Source: Rhizobium sp. C4 (GTDB lineage: Bacteria > Pseudomonadota > Alphaproteobacteria > Rhizobiales > Rhizobiaceae). Taken from it: 64,000 bases of DNA. The stretch lies in NCBI RefSeq assembly GCF_021026315.1, contig NZ_JAJNCX010000012.1, positions 124,001 through 188,000 of the forward strand, written 5' to 3'. Position numbers and translations under genes: made by a program. A model generated the notes under the pieces. It made no database searches. It had not been told where the DNA came from and saw only the letters and a program-made list of their open reading frames with translations. Positions 8,453-17,215 of the stretch are shown piece by piece (position 1 is the stretch's first letter; each line of letters starts with the position of its first letter).

Positions 8453-8839
8453 ATGGCCAAGGTTGAGATCCTGACGGGTGGCGAGCGACAACGGCGTTGG
8501 TCCACCCAACAAAAGCTGTCGATATTGCAGGAGGCATTCGGGTCAGACGCCGGCGTTTCCGTCGTTGCGCGACGGCATGACGTTCTTCCCCAGCAAATCT
8601 ACGGCTGGCGAAAGAAGTTCGCGCCACCGGAGTTGGCGGCTCCGCAAACGCCATCATTTGTCCCGGTCTCGGTCGTCGAGCATCCTGAGTGTCATGTGGA
8701 GAATGGAAAGGGAAGCGGTGTCCGCCCGAAATCCAGGCAAGTTGAACTTGTTCTGCGAAACGGCCGCATCCTGAAGATCGCCGCGGATATGGACCTGGTT
8801 TTGTTGGCGTCCTTGATCGCTTGCGTGGAGGCGGCATGA
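8453..8839 (+). CDS. tnpA: IS66 accessory protein TnpA
   Basis: The 128-residue protein begins with an HTH region (residues 10-60: RRWSTQQKLSILQEAF, VVARRHDVLPQQIYGWRKKF) typical of IS66 TnpA. The C-terminal third (VELVLRNGRILKIAADMD) is the conserved strand-rich tail of these proteins. It is needed with TnpB for IS66 transposition in studied elements, though its exact role is unclear. Its TGA overlaps the tnpB ATG. Confidence 0.9.
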   Translation: MAKVEILTGGERQRRWSTQQKLSILQEAFGSDAGVSVVARRHDVLPQQIYGWRKKFAPPELAAPQTPSFVPVSVVEHPECHVENGKGSGVRPKSRQVELVLRNGRILKIAADMDLVLLASLIACVEAA

Positions 8840-9183
8840 TCGGGCCTTCTGGGAATGTGCGGGTCTATCTGGCCTGCGGGGTAACCGATATGCGTCGTGG
8901 CATCGATGGGTTGTCAACCATGGTCGAGGCGGTGATCAAGGAAGCGCCGGGTTCTGGAGCAATCTTCGGCTTCCGCGGAAAACGCGCCGACCGGATCAAA
9001 CTTCTGTGGTGGGATGGCCAAGGGTTCTGCCTGTTTTATAAGATTTTGGAACGCGGGTACTTTCCCTGGCCGACGTCGAAAGAAGGCGTTGCACACCTGA
9101 CGCAGGCGCAGCTTTCGATGCTTGTGGAAGGGATAGACTGGCGTCGGCCGGCATGGACCTCAGCTCCCGGACGAACGGGGTAA
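8836..9183 (+). CDS. tnpB: IS66 accessory protein TnpB (Orf2 family)
   Basis: The ATG at 8836 overlaps the tnpA stop (ATGA), giving 115 residues; this start also fits the family N-terminus (MIGPSGNVRVYLACGVTDMR). Conserved segments are RRGIDGLSTMV, FGFRGKRADRIKLLWWDGQG and FCLFYKILERGYFPWP. The protein is the IS66 Orf2 type and is unrelated to the RNA-guided nuclease also called TnpB. Confidence 0.93.
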   Translation: MIGPSGNVRVYLACGVTDMRRGIDGLSTMVEAVIKEAPGSGAIFGFRGKRADRIKLLWWDGQGFCLFYKILERGYFPWPTSKEGVAHLTQAQLSMLVEGIDWRRPAWTSAPGRTG

Positions 9184-9243
9184 AAGCTATATTTTGCAAG
9201 GGCATCCGGGTTAAAATGTTGGCGCTTTCACAGCAAATCGGCT

Positions 9244-10821
9244 ATGTTTTGGGGCATGGAAACACCGCCTCTGGACAGTCAGAACGAGCTATTGGCACTG
9301 CGCGCGCTCGTCGCTGAACAGGCGGCGAAGCTGGAGAGCCAAGAGGCCGAAGTCAGCAAGCGCGACTCCATTATCGGTCTTCTGCGCGCGCAACTGGAAC
9401 TGCTTCGACATCGACAGCATGGTGCCTCTTCGGAGAAAATTGATCGGAAGATCGAGCAATTCGAACTGATGCTGGAGGAGATCGAGGCGTCTCGCGCCGA
9501 AGCTGAGGCCCGGTCAGGAAAAGCTCCCTTGCCGGATCTGGAGGATGCCCCGAACAAGCCGAAACGCCGGCCATTGCCGGATGGCCTTCCGACCGAAGAA
9601 AAGGTGTATGCAGCACCCTGCAATTGCCCGACCTGTGGCGGAACGTCATTCCTGAAAGCGGCCGACAAGGTCGTGCAGGTAATGGAACACATTCCGGCTT
9701 CGGTGAAGATCGTCCGCCATGTCGAAAAGCGCATGATCTGCAAGGATTGCGATACGACCGTATCCGGCGAAATGCCGACCTTGCCGATCGAGCGCGGCAA
9801 ACCCGGGCCGGGATTGCTTGCCCATATCATGGTCTCCAAGTTCGACGATCACATTCCGTTCTACCGTCTCTCCGAGATGTATGATCGGCTGGGAATAGAC
9901 ATCTCGCGTTCCGTCATGGCGGATTGGGTAGGCCGGGTATCGGCCCTGCTTACGCCTCTCGTCTTGCTCATCAGGACCCATGTCGCGGCAGTCGACCGAA
10001 TACATACGGACGATACCCCGGTCGATGTTCTCGATCCTGGGCGCGGGAGAACAAAAACAGGCCGGGTCTGGGTCTATGTCTTCGATGGCAGCGGATATCG
10101 GGATCCCACTCCAGGAGCCATCGCCTATTACTACAGTCCCGACCGCATGGGCGCGCATCCGGCAGACCACCTCGCTGAGTTCAGCGGTGTGATGCATGCC
10201 GATGGCTATGGCGGCTACAAGAAGCTTTACGGCAACCAGATCACTGAAGCCGCCTGCATGGCGCATGTGCGTCGCAAGTTCCATGACGTGATCAAGCTTA
10301 AGCCGTCTCCGGTGGCTGACGAGGCGCTGTCGCGCATCGGTGCGCTCTACGATATCGAGGATCGCATTCGCGGCATGACGGCCGCCGAGCGCCAGGCATT
10401 GCGACAAGAACACGCTGGTCCCATTCTTCGAGATCTGAAGGCTTGGATCGAGGAGACACTTTCGACTTTGCCGCAGAAACAGAAGTTGGCTGAAGCGATG
10501 CGGTATGCCCTGTCACGGTGGGCGGCCTTGAGTGTTTACATCGACGATGGGCGTGTCGAGATCGACAACAACATTGCTGAAAGGGCGATGCGCCCGCTCG
10601 GGATTGGCCGAAAGAACTGGCTCTTTGCAGGCTCTGATCAGGGCGGCGAGCGCATCGCCAATATCTTGACCATTATCGAGACAGCCAAATTCCATGGCCT
10701 CAATCCGGAAGTCTATCTGACAGACGTCCTGACCCGCATTCAGGATCACCCCGCGGATCGCCTCGAAGAGTTGTTGCCGTGGCAGTGGACGCCAGTGAAA
10801 CCCCTGTCCGAGGCTGCATGA
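9244..10821 (+). CDS. tnpC: IS66-family DDE transposase TnpC
   Basis: The product has up to 525 residues. It has an N-terminal coiled coil (residues 15-85), a zinc-finger-like region (CNCPTCGG and ICKDCD around 124-180), then the DDE core: HTDDTPVDVLD, MHADGYGGYKK and EIDNNIAERAMRPLGIGRKN, with the catalytic glutamate in the last block. The C-terminal PWQW segment is typical. ATG 9244 is the first start; ATG 9256 lies closer to a GGGG run and would give 521 residues. The frame is complete. Confidence 0.95.
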   Translation: MFWGMETPPLDSQNELLALRALVAEQAAKLESQEAEVSKRDSIIGLLRAQLELLRHRQHGASSEKIDRKIEQFELMLEEIEASRAEAEARSGKAPLPDLEDAPNKPKRRPLPDGLPTEEKVYAAPCNCPTCGGTSFLKAADKVVQVMEHIPASVKIVRHVEKRMICKDCDTTVSGEMPTLPIERGKPGPGLLAHIMVSKFDDHIPFYRLSEMYDRLGIDISRSVMADWVGRVSALLTPLVLLIRTHVAAVDRIHTDDTPVDVLDPGRGRTKTGRVWVYVFDGSGYRDPTPGAIAYYYSPDRMGAHPADHLAEFSGVMHADGYGGYKKLYGNQITEAACMAHVRRKFHDVIKLKPSPVADEALSRIGALYDIEDRIRGMTAAERQALRQEHAGPILRDLKAWIEETLSTLPQKQKLAEAMRYALSRWAALSVYIDDGRVEIDNNIAERAMRPLGIGRKNWLFAGSDQGGERIANILTIIETAKFHGLNPEVYLTDVLTRIQDHPADRLEELLPWQWTPVKPLSEAA

Positions 10822-11126
10822 TGGCGCGATCAAGGTTCATCTATACGCTTAAAGAAGTCGCCGGCATGATAGGCGAGAACCTCGAACTCATCGAGGAAGT
10901 GACGGCCAACTCGGACAATATCGCCGAGGGTGAATTGGTCTATGTTCGCGACGGCAGCGAAGATGGCACAAAGGGCCTCACTGACAACGGCGTGGACGAT
11001 CTCCGGGACCTGCTAGCCGACATAAGAACATGGGATGGTGGCATCCGCCAGTTCCTCCTGGATGAGCGATGTGATCCCGACATGATCGAGCGCGTCATGG
11101 CTGACGAAGCCAAGCGAGGCCTATAG
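10818..11126 (+). CDS. small IS66-borne protein of unknown function
   Basis: The ATG at 10818 overlaps the tnpC stop (ATGA), giving 102 acidic residues (LKEVAGMIGENLELIEEVTA, NSDNIAEGELVYVRDGSEDG). It ends 22 bp before the right inverted repeat, so it is inside the element and cotranscribed with the transposase genes. I do not recognise a domain. Its overlap with tnpC suggests a transposition-linked role rather than a passenger. Confidence 0.75.
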   Translation: MMARSRFIYTLKEVAGMIGENLELIEEVTANSDNIAEGELVYVRDGSEDGTKGLTDNGVDDLRDLLADIRTWDGGIRQFLLDERCDPDMIERVMADEAKRGL

Positions 11127-11147
11127 CTTCGGTCTCTCGACCCTGCG

Positions 11148-11171
11148 AAAATCCATTCGCCGGACGCTCAC
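11148..11171. repeat. IS66 right inverted repeat
   Basis: The reverse complement begins GTGAGCGTCCGG and pairs with the left end. The final C at 11171 is followed by the target duplicate GCTGACCT. Confidence 0.9.
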
Positions 11172-11179
11172 GCTGACCT
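11172..11179. repeat. IS66 target site duplication, right
   Basis: GCTGACCT is identical to 8356-8363, which fixes the right boundary of the element. Confidence 0.95.
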
Positions 11180-11247
11180 TGCCCCGCTGACCTAATCCAT
11201 TTTGGAGTAAGCTCTCCACCTCACAGAATACCGTTGTCTGGAGAGAC

Positions 11248-11967
11248 TTAAGGTTCGGTCGCGGCGCGCGTCGTCAGGAAGGCGATGATCGCATCGCAAA
11301 TCATCGATTTATGCCGGCTCTTCAGTACTTCCGACGACAGATCACGACCGAAAATAGCACCGAATGTGTACTGGTTGGACACACGGAAGAAGCACTGTGC
11401 GCTGATCATCATATGCAGGTCCACCGGGTCTACGATTCTCAAGAAGCTATTATCGGCATAGCCTTTTCGCAATATCCCCGAGATGATGTCGATGATCCCG
11501 ACATTCGTTCGGGATAGAATGTCCGAGCGCTTCATATGCGCGGCGAAATGAATGTTTTCGATGCTGACAAGTCGAACAAAATTTGGATCCCCGTCGTCAT
11601 GGTCGAAAGTGCTTTCGATCAGGCGACGCATTGCCTGTGTGGGTGTCAGGCTTTCAAGCTGTAGGGCGCTCTCCAAGGTACGTATTCTGGCATATGCCTG
11701 CTCCAGCACAGCCAGATAGAGCCCCTCCTTACTGCCAAAATAATAGTAGATCATCCGCTTTGACGTCTTGGTTCGTTCGGCGATCTCGTCAACTCTGGCC
11801 CCGGAAAAGCCGGCGGCGGAAAACTCTTCCGTTGCTATTTTAAGAATGTTCTCTTTGGTGGCGCCGGCATCGTTCTTCCTTGGAAGACGTGCGATTTTGG
11901 CCGATGGCGCATCATTCATGAGTAACTCGTCTTTTTGGATTTTGCTTGGCATGCTATGATTAGCCAC
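11248..11967 (-). CDS. TetR/AcrR-family transcriptional regulator
   Basis: The protein has up to 239 residues; a methionine at residue 17 (MNDAPSAK) is an alternative start. The HTH covers about residues 38-85 (ILKIATEEFSAAGFSGARVD, TSKRMIYYYFGSKEGLYLAV), followed by an all-helical ligand domain with the C-terminal TetR_C type typical of regulators of catabolic genes (HDDGDPNFVRLVSIENIHFA). It is divergent from the ABC importer operon, and near-perfect palindromes lie in the shared upstream region, so it probably represses that operon until a ligand binds. Ligand unknown. Confidence 0.88.
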   Translation of the reverse strand: MANHSMPSKIQKDELLMNDAPSAKIARLPRKNDAGATKENILKIATEEFSAAGFSGARVDEIAERTKTSKRMIYYYFGSKEGLYLAVLEQAYARIRTLESALQLESLTPTQAMRRLIESTFDHDDGDPNFVRLVSIENIHFAAHMKRSDILSRTNVGIIDIISGILRKGYADNSFLRIVDPVDLHMMISAQCFFRVSNQYTFGAIFGRDLSSEVLKSRHKSMICDAIIAFLTTRAATEP

Positions 11968-12266
11968 AGCGTATTTGGTTCGTCAAATGTCGCCCTCTGT
12001 CAGCACTTTGGTATGCCCGCCGGCCGAAGATATCTTCGAAGGGCGGAAATGCGGAAAATGGCGTTCGCCGCACCATATCGCCGATAGCCGCTGGGGCGAT
12101 CTCTTTTCTGAAAAAGCGCGGGGCCGACAAATGCGGGTCAGGAATGTGAGTCTGAATTGCCCTAAAAGAGGGTTTACGCGTTTCTCGCGGTTCTAAACGT
12201 CCACGCGCCGCTATCTTGCTGCTATGCTGCAAACCGATTTGGTCGAGCATTTAACAACAAGTACTG

Positions 12267-12282
12267 TACGAACTAGTGCGTA
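12267..12282. promoter_or_regulatory. TetR operator candidate O1
   Basis: TACGAACTAGTGCGTA is a near-perfect 16-bp palindrome with central ACTAGT and a single mismatched pair. It overlaps a minus-strand TATAAT (complement of 12282-12287), so binding here would block the TetR gene's own promoter. A further GAACTAG half-site lies inverted at 12296-12304. Confidence 0.55.
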
Positions 12283-12460
12283 TTATAAAGAACACTCGCT
12301 AGTTCCGCTACCCTAATCACTCCCTAAACTCTCAAGCGATCGATGTAGGAGCGGCCGCGGCCCTCTGCGTTCGATACGACGGCGGCAGGCAGTGTCTGTG
12401 CTCCGGATTTCAATAGCCGTTCTGGCAAGCCACCGCGCAATCCCAGGCACACCGCGACGC

Positions 12461-12484
12461 GTTGTGACGGAAGTTGATCACAAC
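12461..12484. promoter_or_regulatory. inverted repeat GTTGTGA-N10-TCACAAC
   Basis: Two exact 7-bp arms are separated by 10 bases. The spacing is wrong for a Crp site (TGTGA-N6-TCACA). It may be a separate regulator site for the ABC operon about 70 bp downstream. Confidence 0.3.
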
Positions 12485-12553
12485 CTCGACGCCAATCGGG
12501 ATAACCGCAGGACTTGATAGTTCACAACTCTAACCACGGCATCAATATCGGGT

Positions 12554-12580
12554 TGACTTTACGAACAAGTTAGTACATTT
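12554..12580 (+). promoter_or_regulatory. promoter candidate for the ABC operon with operator O2
   Basis: TTGACT (12554-12559) and TACATT (12575-12580) form a sigma-70-like pair with a short 15-base spacer. The spacer and the start of the -10 are filled by TACGAACAAGTTAGTA (12561-12576), a palindrome with one mismatched outer pair that shares the half-site TACGAAC with O1. A repressor bound here would occlude RNA polymerase. Confidence 0.5.
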
Positions 12581-12677
12581 TGTAATTGCTGATATAGGCT
12601 TTTTGAAAGTCAAAGTCGGCGCGCAGATCGGTTGGTCGGCCAGCGGCGATCCAGGCCGCTACTTCTGCAGGTCGTGA

Positions 12678-14225
12678 ATGCGTTGGGAGGACGAGTTGGC
12701 AGACCATATAGAAGGCGTTCCCCGCCGACCGGCGTTCGCGCTTCGCGGTGTCGGCAAGCAGTATGGGCAATTCTTTGCCTGCCGAAATGTTGAATTTGAG
12801 ATCTTTCCTGGCGACGCTATCGGCTTGACCGGCGAAAATGGTGCGGGCAAGAGCACTTCTATGAAGTGCCTCGCAGGGTGGGTGGCACCCACGGAAGGCC
12901 ATATCGAATGTGACGGCAAGGTGGTTTCCTTTTCCGGCCCCCGCGACGCGGAGCGGCAAGGTATCGCCGTCATCCCTCAAGAACTGGACTTGTTTCCGGA
13001 ACTTCCCATCTATGAGAACATCTTCATTGGCTCTCGATGGCCGCGAAGCCGGCTGGGCTTCCATAACCGCACGGCAATGAAGCGTCACGCGGAGGAAATT
13101 CTTCGCAGCTTGGGGGCAAATTTCGATGCGTCCCTTTTGGTCAAGGCATTGTCGCCGGCTGACCAGAAGCTCGTCGAAATTGCGAGAGCCCTTAGCCGAA
13201 AAGCCCGATTGTTGATCATGGACGAGCCGACCGCAGCGCTTACCGAGCTTGAATCGGGACGCTTGTTTGGTGTGATCAAACAATTGCAGAAGCAAGGCAC
13301 AGCCATCGTCCACATTACACACCGTCTCGATGAAGTGTTCGAACACTGCAACCGCATCGTTGTACTCCGCGATGGAAGCGTGGTCAGTGCCGGAAAGACA
13401 TCGGACTTCGATACGAAGAGCCTCATACAGCACATGGTGGGGCGACCCGTCTCACGACTTTATGAGAGAAAGTCGCGTCAAGTCGCTGGCGAAATTGTGC
13501 TCGAAACCATTGACCTTAGCCGCAAGGGTCTCTTCAAAGACGTCTCCTTGCAAGTTCGCAGAGGGGAAATTCTGGGGCTCGCCGGTTTGATCGGAGCCGG
13601 GCGAACTGATTTTGCCCTTTCGATTGCGGGTCTTCATCGCCCAGACGGCGGAGCGATCAGGCTTCATGGTGAGAAGGTGCGGCTCGCCTCAATAGCGCAC
13701 GCGCTGAAGCTTGGCATTGCATATCTCCCCGAAGAAAGACGAACGCAGGGCCTGCATCTGTCCTACCCGGCATCCTGGAACATGACATTTGCCGCACTCA
13801 GATTGTTTTCGCGGTATGGCATAGTCAACCGCGAAAGCGAACGTACCTTCTCTCGCGAGCAGGCGCAACGCTTCAGGATAAAGATGGAATCACCTGATGT
13901 CGCAGTTGGTTCGCTCTCGGGCGGAAACCAGCAGAAGGTTCTGCTGGCGAAAATTCTCGCCGGAAATCCCGACCTTATTATCCTGGACGAACCGACCCGC
14001 GGCGTCGATATCGGCGCCAAGTCCGAAATATACGCCCTGATCGAAAAGCTGGTCGAGAATGGCCGAGCGATCATTCTCATCTCGTCCGACATGGAGGAAG
14101 TGATTTGTTTGTCGGACCACATCGCGACTTTCTATCAGGGCCAGGTCACGAAGATCTTTGACCAACAAGATTTCTCTCCGTTGGCAATTGGCCATGCGGT
14201 ATCTGGCCAGGTCGAGGGCGCATGA
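12678..14225 (+). CDS. sugar-type ABC importer, ATP-binding protein (two NBDs)
   Basis: The 515-residue protein has two nucleotide-binding domains in tandem, as in RbsA/MglA/LsrA. NBD1 has Walker A GENGAGKS (52-59), the usual degenerate signature (ALSPADQKLVEIARAL) and LLIMDEPTAALTE. NBD2 has the degenerate Walker A GLIGAGRTD, the signature LSGGNQQKVLLAK and LIILDEPTRGVD. ATG 12678 is the longest start; TTG 12696, five bases after GGGAGGA, is a good alternative that removes 6 residues. It heads an operon with two permeases and a binding protein. Confidence 0.9.
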   Translation: MRWEDELADHIEGVPRRPAFALRGVGKQYGQFFACRNVEFEIFPGDAIGLTGENGAGKSTSMKCLAGWVAPTEGHIECDGKVVSFSGPRDAERQGIAVIPQELDLFPELPIYENIFIGSRWPRSRLGFHNRTAMKRHAEEILRSLGANFDASLLVKALSPADQKLVEIARALSRKARLLIMDEPTAALTELESGRLFGVIKQLQKQGTAIVHITHRLDEVFEHCNRIVVLRDGSVVSAGKTSDFDTKSLIQHMVGRPVSRLYERKSRQVAGEIVLETIDLSRKGLFKDVSLQVRRGEILGLAGLIGAGRTDFALSIAGLHRPDGGAIRLHGEKVRLASIAHALKLGIAYLPEERRTQGLHLSYPASWNMTFAALRLFSRYGIVNRESERTFSREQAQRFRIKMESPDVAVGSLSGGNQQKVLLAKILAGNPDLIILDEPTRGVDIGAKSEIYALIEKLVENGRAIILISSDMEEVICLSDHIATFYQGQVTKIFDQQDFSPLAIGHAVSGQVEGA

Positions 14226-14226
14226 A

Positions 14227-15186
14227 ATGAAGGGCTTTGGCAGGACCACTGTTGAGATAATAAACCGGCTTTTTGATCGTCCGGAAACCCCGCCCCTCGC
14301 ATTCCTCGTGTTGCTGATGGCAGTCCTTTCTGTCAGTACGCCCGGCTTTTTCAGTGCGAGTAATTTTCTGGGTATCATGCAGCAGGCGGCGCCGATCGCA
14401 TTGGTGGCGCTCGCGGTTAACCTGATCATCATTTCAGGAGAAATCGACATTTCCATGGGATCCATGGTGGCCGTGCTAGCATTTGTCTTTGCAGGAACTG
14501 CACAGTCTATCGGCGATCCTTGGAGTGCAATGATTGTCACGATTCTATGTGGCGCAGCTTTTGGCTGCGTGAATGGACTTTTGACCACGGCTGCAGGCGT
14601 TCCTTCCATCATCGCAACACTCGGAACGCTGATGGTACTAAGGGGCGCTCTGCTAATCCTCGCAGGCGACATGACGCTTTACGCCGAAGGTGCGGCACGG
14701 TTTTTCGGTACGGCCAGAGTTCTGGGCGTGCCTGTTGAAATCGTCCTTATGGTCGTCCTTACCCTGGTGTTCGGCTTCATCTCCCGCCAGACGGCCTTCG
14801 GCCGCTATACTTATGCGGCGGGGGGAAATGTTCGGGCAGCCCGCAACCTAGGCATACCCGTCGACATGGTAAAGTTCTGCCTGTTCGTACTTGTCGGTAT
14901 CGGCTGTGCTTTGACTGCAGGTGTCTTTGTTGGCCAGGTAGCGTCGATGCAAGCAAACGCCGCATCCGGACTTGAACTGAAGATAATCGCTGCAGTGGTG
15001 CTCGGCGGTACAAGCCTGTCGGGCGGTCGCGGCGCAAACTTGTCGCCAATAATTGGTGCGCTGCTGCTGAGCGTTATCCTCAATGCAACCGCGCTGAATA
15101 GGGTCCCGCCTACCTTCGAATCTCTAATACTTGGCTTAATTATCCTGGCGGCGGTCACCTTCGTCGGCCTCAAATCCAGACTGTGA
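14227..15186 (+). CDS. sugar-type ABC importer, permease 1
   Basis: The ATG at 14227 lies one base after the ATPase stop and gives 319 residues; the open frame extends further upstream inside the ATPase gene and should be ignored. About ten hydrophobic segments are visible. The conserved block NLIIISGEIDISMGSMVAVL and the later SLSGGRGANLSPIIGALLLS are typical of the RbsC/LsrC permease family. It pairs with the next permease to form a heterodimeric channel. Confidence 0.9.
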   Translation: MKGFGRTTVEIINRLFDRPETPPLAFLVLLMAVLSVSTPGFFSASNFLGIMQQAAPIALVALAVNLIIISGEIDISMGSMVAVLAFVFAGTAQSIGDPWSAMIVTILCGAAFGCVNGLLTTAAGVPSIIATLGTLMVLRGALLILAGDMTLYAEGAARFFGTARVLGVPVEIVLMVVLTLVFGFISRQTAFGRYTYAAGGNVRAARNLGIPVDMVKFCLFVLVGIGCALTAGVFVGQVASMQANAASGLELKIIAAVVLGGTSLSGGRGANLSPIIGALLLSVILNATALNRVPPTFESLILGLIILAAVTFVGLKSRL

Positions 15187-15199
15187 GAAGGACGCTGAG

Positions 15200-16147
15200 A
15201 TGCTTCGTAGGATCGTGTTCCGCCGAGACGCGGCCCTCGCCGTGCTGTTCTTACTGGAAATCGCGCTGATCAGCGCGCTGATGCCCGGTTATTTCGATAT
15301 AAACGGCATTTTTTACGCCTCGCAGGGCTTTTTCGAGGGCGGCATAATTGCCTTAGGAATGACTTTGGTGATCATTTCTGGCGGCATAGATATTTCCGTC
15401 GGATCCCTATTGGCACTCGTAGTAGTCACCATCGGTTTCAGCTACGACGCGGGTGTGCCGATGCCGGTGGCGATGGTTTTGGGCGTGCTGGTCGGGATTG
15501 CCGGTGGGGCATTAAACGGCGCCTTGATTACGCAGCTTCGCCTCAATCCGCTGGTGGTCACGCTCGGCACGCTGGCCCTATTTCGTGGAATAGCCCTCGC
15601 AGTCAGCAACGCAAAAGCGGTGTCGTCGTTTCCGGAATGGTTCCAATTCATCGGGCAGGGAACGTTGGGACCCCTACCCTTTCAAATGATCATTTTCGTG
15701 ATCATGGTGATTTCTTTTACCTTTCTGCTCGGCGCAACCGTGTTTGGACGGCATGTTTACTCCGTCGGTGCTAATGAACAAGCAAGCCGCTTCAGTGGAG
15801 TCAGCCCCGAACGGATCAGGCTTGCAGTCTATACGCTACAAGGCGCCCTCGTCGGCATCGCGGGTAATGTCTATTGCGCGCGCATCTCCTCAGCGCGGGG
15901 AAATGAGGGCTTTGGACTGGAATTCTTGGTCATTACCATGGTGATTTTTGGCGGCACTCGTATTGCCGGCGGCAGCGGTACGATTCTTGGGACCGTGATT
16001 GGCGGACTGGTGCTTTGGTACCTGCAGGACGGGTTGAGTTTTGCCGGGTTCACCAGCGACTGGGGACTTTTAATAACGGGGACATTTCTCATTGCCGGGG
16101 TGCTCACGAACGAAGCGCTGAACCGGCTCCACGGGGCGCGCTCCTGA
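15200..16147 (+). CDS. sugar-type ABC importer, permease 2
   Basis: The 315-residue membrane protein has the same family signature (LVIISGGIDISVGSLLALVV) and RIAGGSGTILGTVIGGLVLW near the C-terminus. Like LsrC/LsrD or RhaP/RhaQ, the operon encodes two non-identical permeases, which suggests a heterodimer. Start ATG 15200 follows AGAAGGACGCTGAG. The gene is 13 bp after permease 1. Confidence 0.9.
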   Translation: MLRRIVFRRDAALAVLFLLEIALISALMPGYFDINGIFYASQGFFEGGIIALGMTLVIISGGIDISVGSLLALVVVTIGFSYDAGVPMPVAMVLGVLVGIAGGALNGALITQLRLNPLVVTLGTLALFRGIALAVSNAKAVSSFPEWFQFIGQGTLGPLPFQMIIFVIMVISFTFLLGATVFGRHVYSVGANEQASRFSGVSPERIRLAVYTLQGALVGIAGNVYCARISSARGNEGFGLEFLVITMVIFGGTRIAGGSGTILGTVIGGLVLWYLQDGLSFAGFTSDWGLLITGTFLIAGVLTNEALNRLHGARS

Positions 16148-16207
16148 CCAATTTTAAAATTCCCAACCGGCGATGGTCGCTGGAGGGGTTGTGGAGGAGA
16201 CATAAAC

Positions 16208-17209
16208 ATGAAAACTGTCGTGAAGAATATGACGAGACGCACTGCGATGATGACCATCGCTGCGGCCTGCCTGCTGTCGAGCGTGAGTATCTCAGCAGCA
16301 GCCGATAAAATCGTCATGGCTGTCATTCCAAAGTTGATAGGAATTCCCTATTTCACGTCGACGGGCGTCGGCGCTCAGGAAGCCGCCAAGGAACTCGGCG
16401 TTGAAGTCGATTACAACGGGCCGACTGATGCAAGTGTCGAGGGGCAGGTGAACATCATCAACCAAGCCATTCGCAGGAAAGTTAACGTGATTGCCATCGC
16501 GGGGCTCGATGCGAATGCGCTGGCGCCTTCGCTGAAGCGGGCGCAACAGGCGGGCATCAAGGTGGTCACGTGGGATTCGGACGTCGATCCATCGGCTCGT
16601 ACCGTTTTCGTCGAGGCGGTGTCATTCGAGGGCATGGCGAAATCGCTCATAGACAGCATCGTCAAGGACGGAGTGACTGAGGGCCCGCTTGTAGTACTCA
16701 CGGGTTCCGCGACGGCCGCTAACCAGCTGGGCTATATAAAGGCGATCAAGGCATATTTGGCGTCATCCTATCCAAAAATGAGCGTGGCAGCCGTCCTTGC
16801 AGGCGACGAAGATGCGGTGAAGTCCAAGAACCTGGTGTCGAGCTATTTCCAAGGCAATCCCGACACTAAGGGGATTGTAGTCATCGGCGCTACGATGACT
16901 GCGGCACTTGAAGCGCTGAAGGATAAGGGCTTGATCGGTAAGGTAGCGGTAGCCGGCCATGGTCTTCCCAGTGTCAACGGCGGCCAGCTGAAGGACGGCA
17001 CGCTGTCCCGATTTATCCTTTGGAATCCCGTTGATCTTGGCTATGCAGCCGTATACGTCGCCTACGCCGTTGCTACCGGCAAGTTTGATGCCGCTTCAGG
17101 GGTCGTTCCGGCTGGTCGTATCGGCGAGATGAAGGTCAAGGGTGACACGGCAACGTTGGCCGATCCTTTTGTTTTTACAAAGGAAAATGTCGACAAGTTT
17201 AATTTTTGA
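16208..17209 (+). CDS. ABC importer substrate-binding protein, LsrB/RhaS-like
   Basis: The 333-residue protein has a signal peptide of about 31 residues with a twin-arginine-free basic start and AAA cleavage region. The mature part reads VMAVIPKLIGIPYFTSTGVG and continues with GPTDASVEGQ, TWDSDVD and a C-terminal TKENVDKFNF, all close to the LsrB/RhaS type of type 1 periplasmic binding proteins. The lysine and aspartate that contact ligand in LsrB are kept, but the later AI-2-contacting positions look different (TAANQ; VIGATM), so AI-2 is not a safe call. A sugar or sugar-like ligand is likely. RBS GGAGGAG precedes the ATG. Confidence 0.85.
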   Translation: MKTVVKNMTRRTAMMTIAAACLLSSVSISAAADKIVMAVIPKLIGIPYFTSTGVGAQEAAKELGVEVDYNGPTDASVEGQVNIINQAIRRKVNVIAIAGLDANALAPSLKRAQQAGIKVVTWDSDVDPSARTVFVEAVSFEGMAKSLIDSIVKDGVTEGPLVVLTGSATAANQLGYIKAIKAYLASSYPKMSVAAVLAGDEDAVKSKNLVSSYFQGNPDTKGIVVIGATMTAALEALKDKGLIGKVAVAGHGLPSVNGGQLKDGTLSRFILWNPVDLGYAAVYVAYAVATGKFDAASGVVPAGRIGEMKVKGDTATLADPFVFTKENVDKFNF

Positions 17210-17215
17210 CCGCCA

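Larger units (their letters stand above)
8364..11171 (+). mobile_element. complete IS66-family insertion sequence, 2808 bp
   Basis: The element is bounded by 24-bp imperfect inverted repeats beginning GTGAGCG and by identical 8-bp flanks GCTGACCT. It carries tnpA, tnpB and tnpC in the standard IS66 order plus a fourth small gene before the right end. Three of the four genes overlap through ATGA junctions. All reading frames are intact, so the copy may still be able to move. It sits in a decayed region next to a shikimate dehydrogenase fragment. Confidence 0.95.
11968..12677. other. regulatory gap between TetR gene and ABC operon
   Basis: No coding sequence is supported in these 710 bases. 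They hold two 16-bp operator candidates (12267-12282, 12561-12576), a TATAAT on the minus strand at 12282-12287 facing the TetR gene, a promoter-like pair at 12554-12580, and a 7-bp inverted repeat GTTGTGA/TCACAAC with a 10-base spacer at 12461-12484. Confidence 0.55.

Noticed and set aside
12461..12484. Crp site from the inverted repeat TGTGA/TCACA.
   Set aside because: The spacer is 10 bases, not 6.
16208..17209. Calling the binding protein an AI-2 receptor (LsrB).
   Set aside because: Positions that contact AI-2 in LsrB appear different by eye, and no lsrK, lsrF or lsrG lies nearby.
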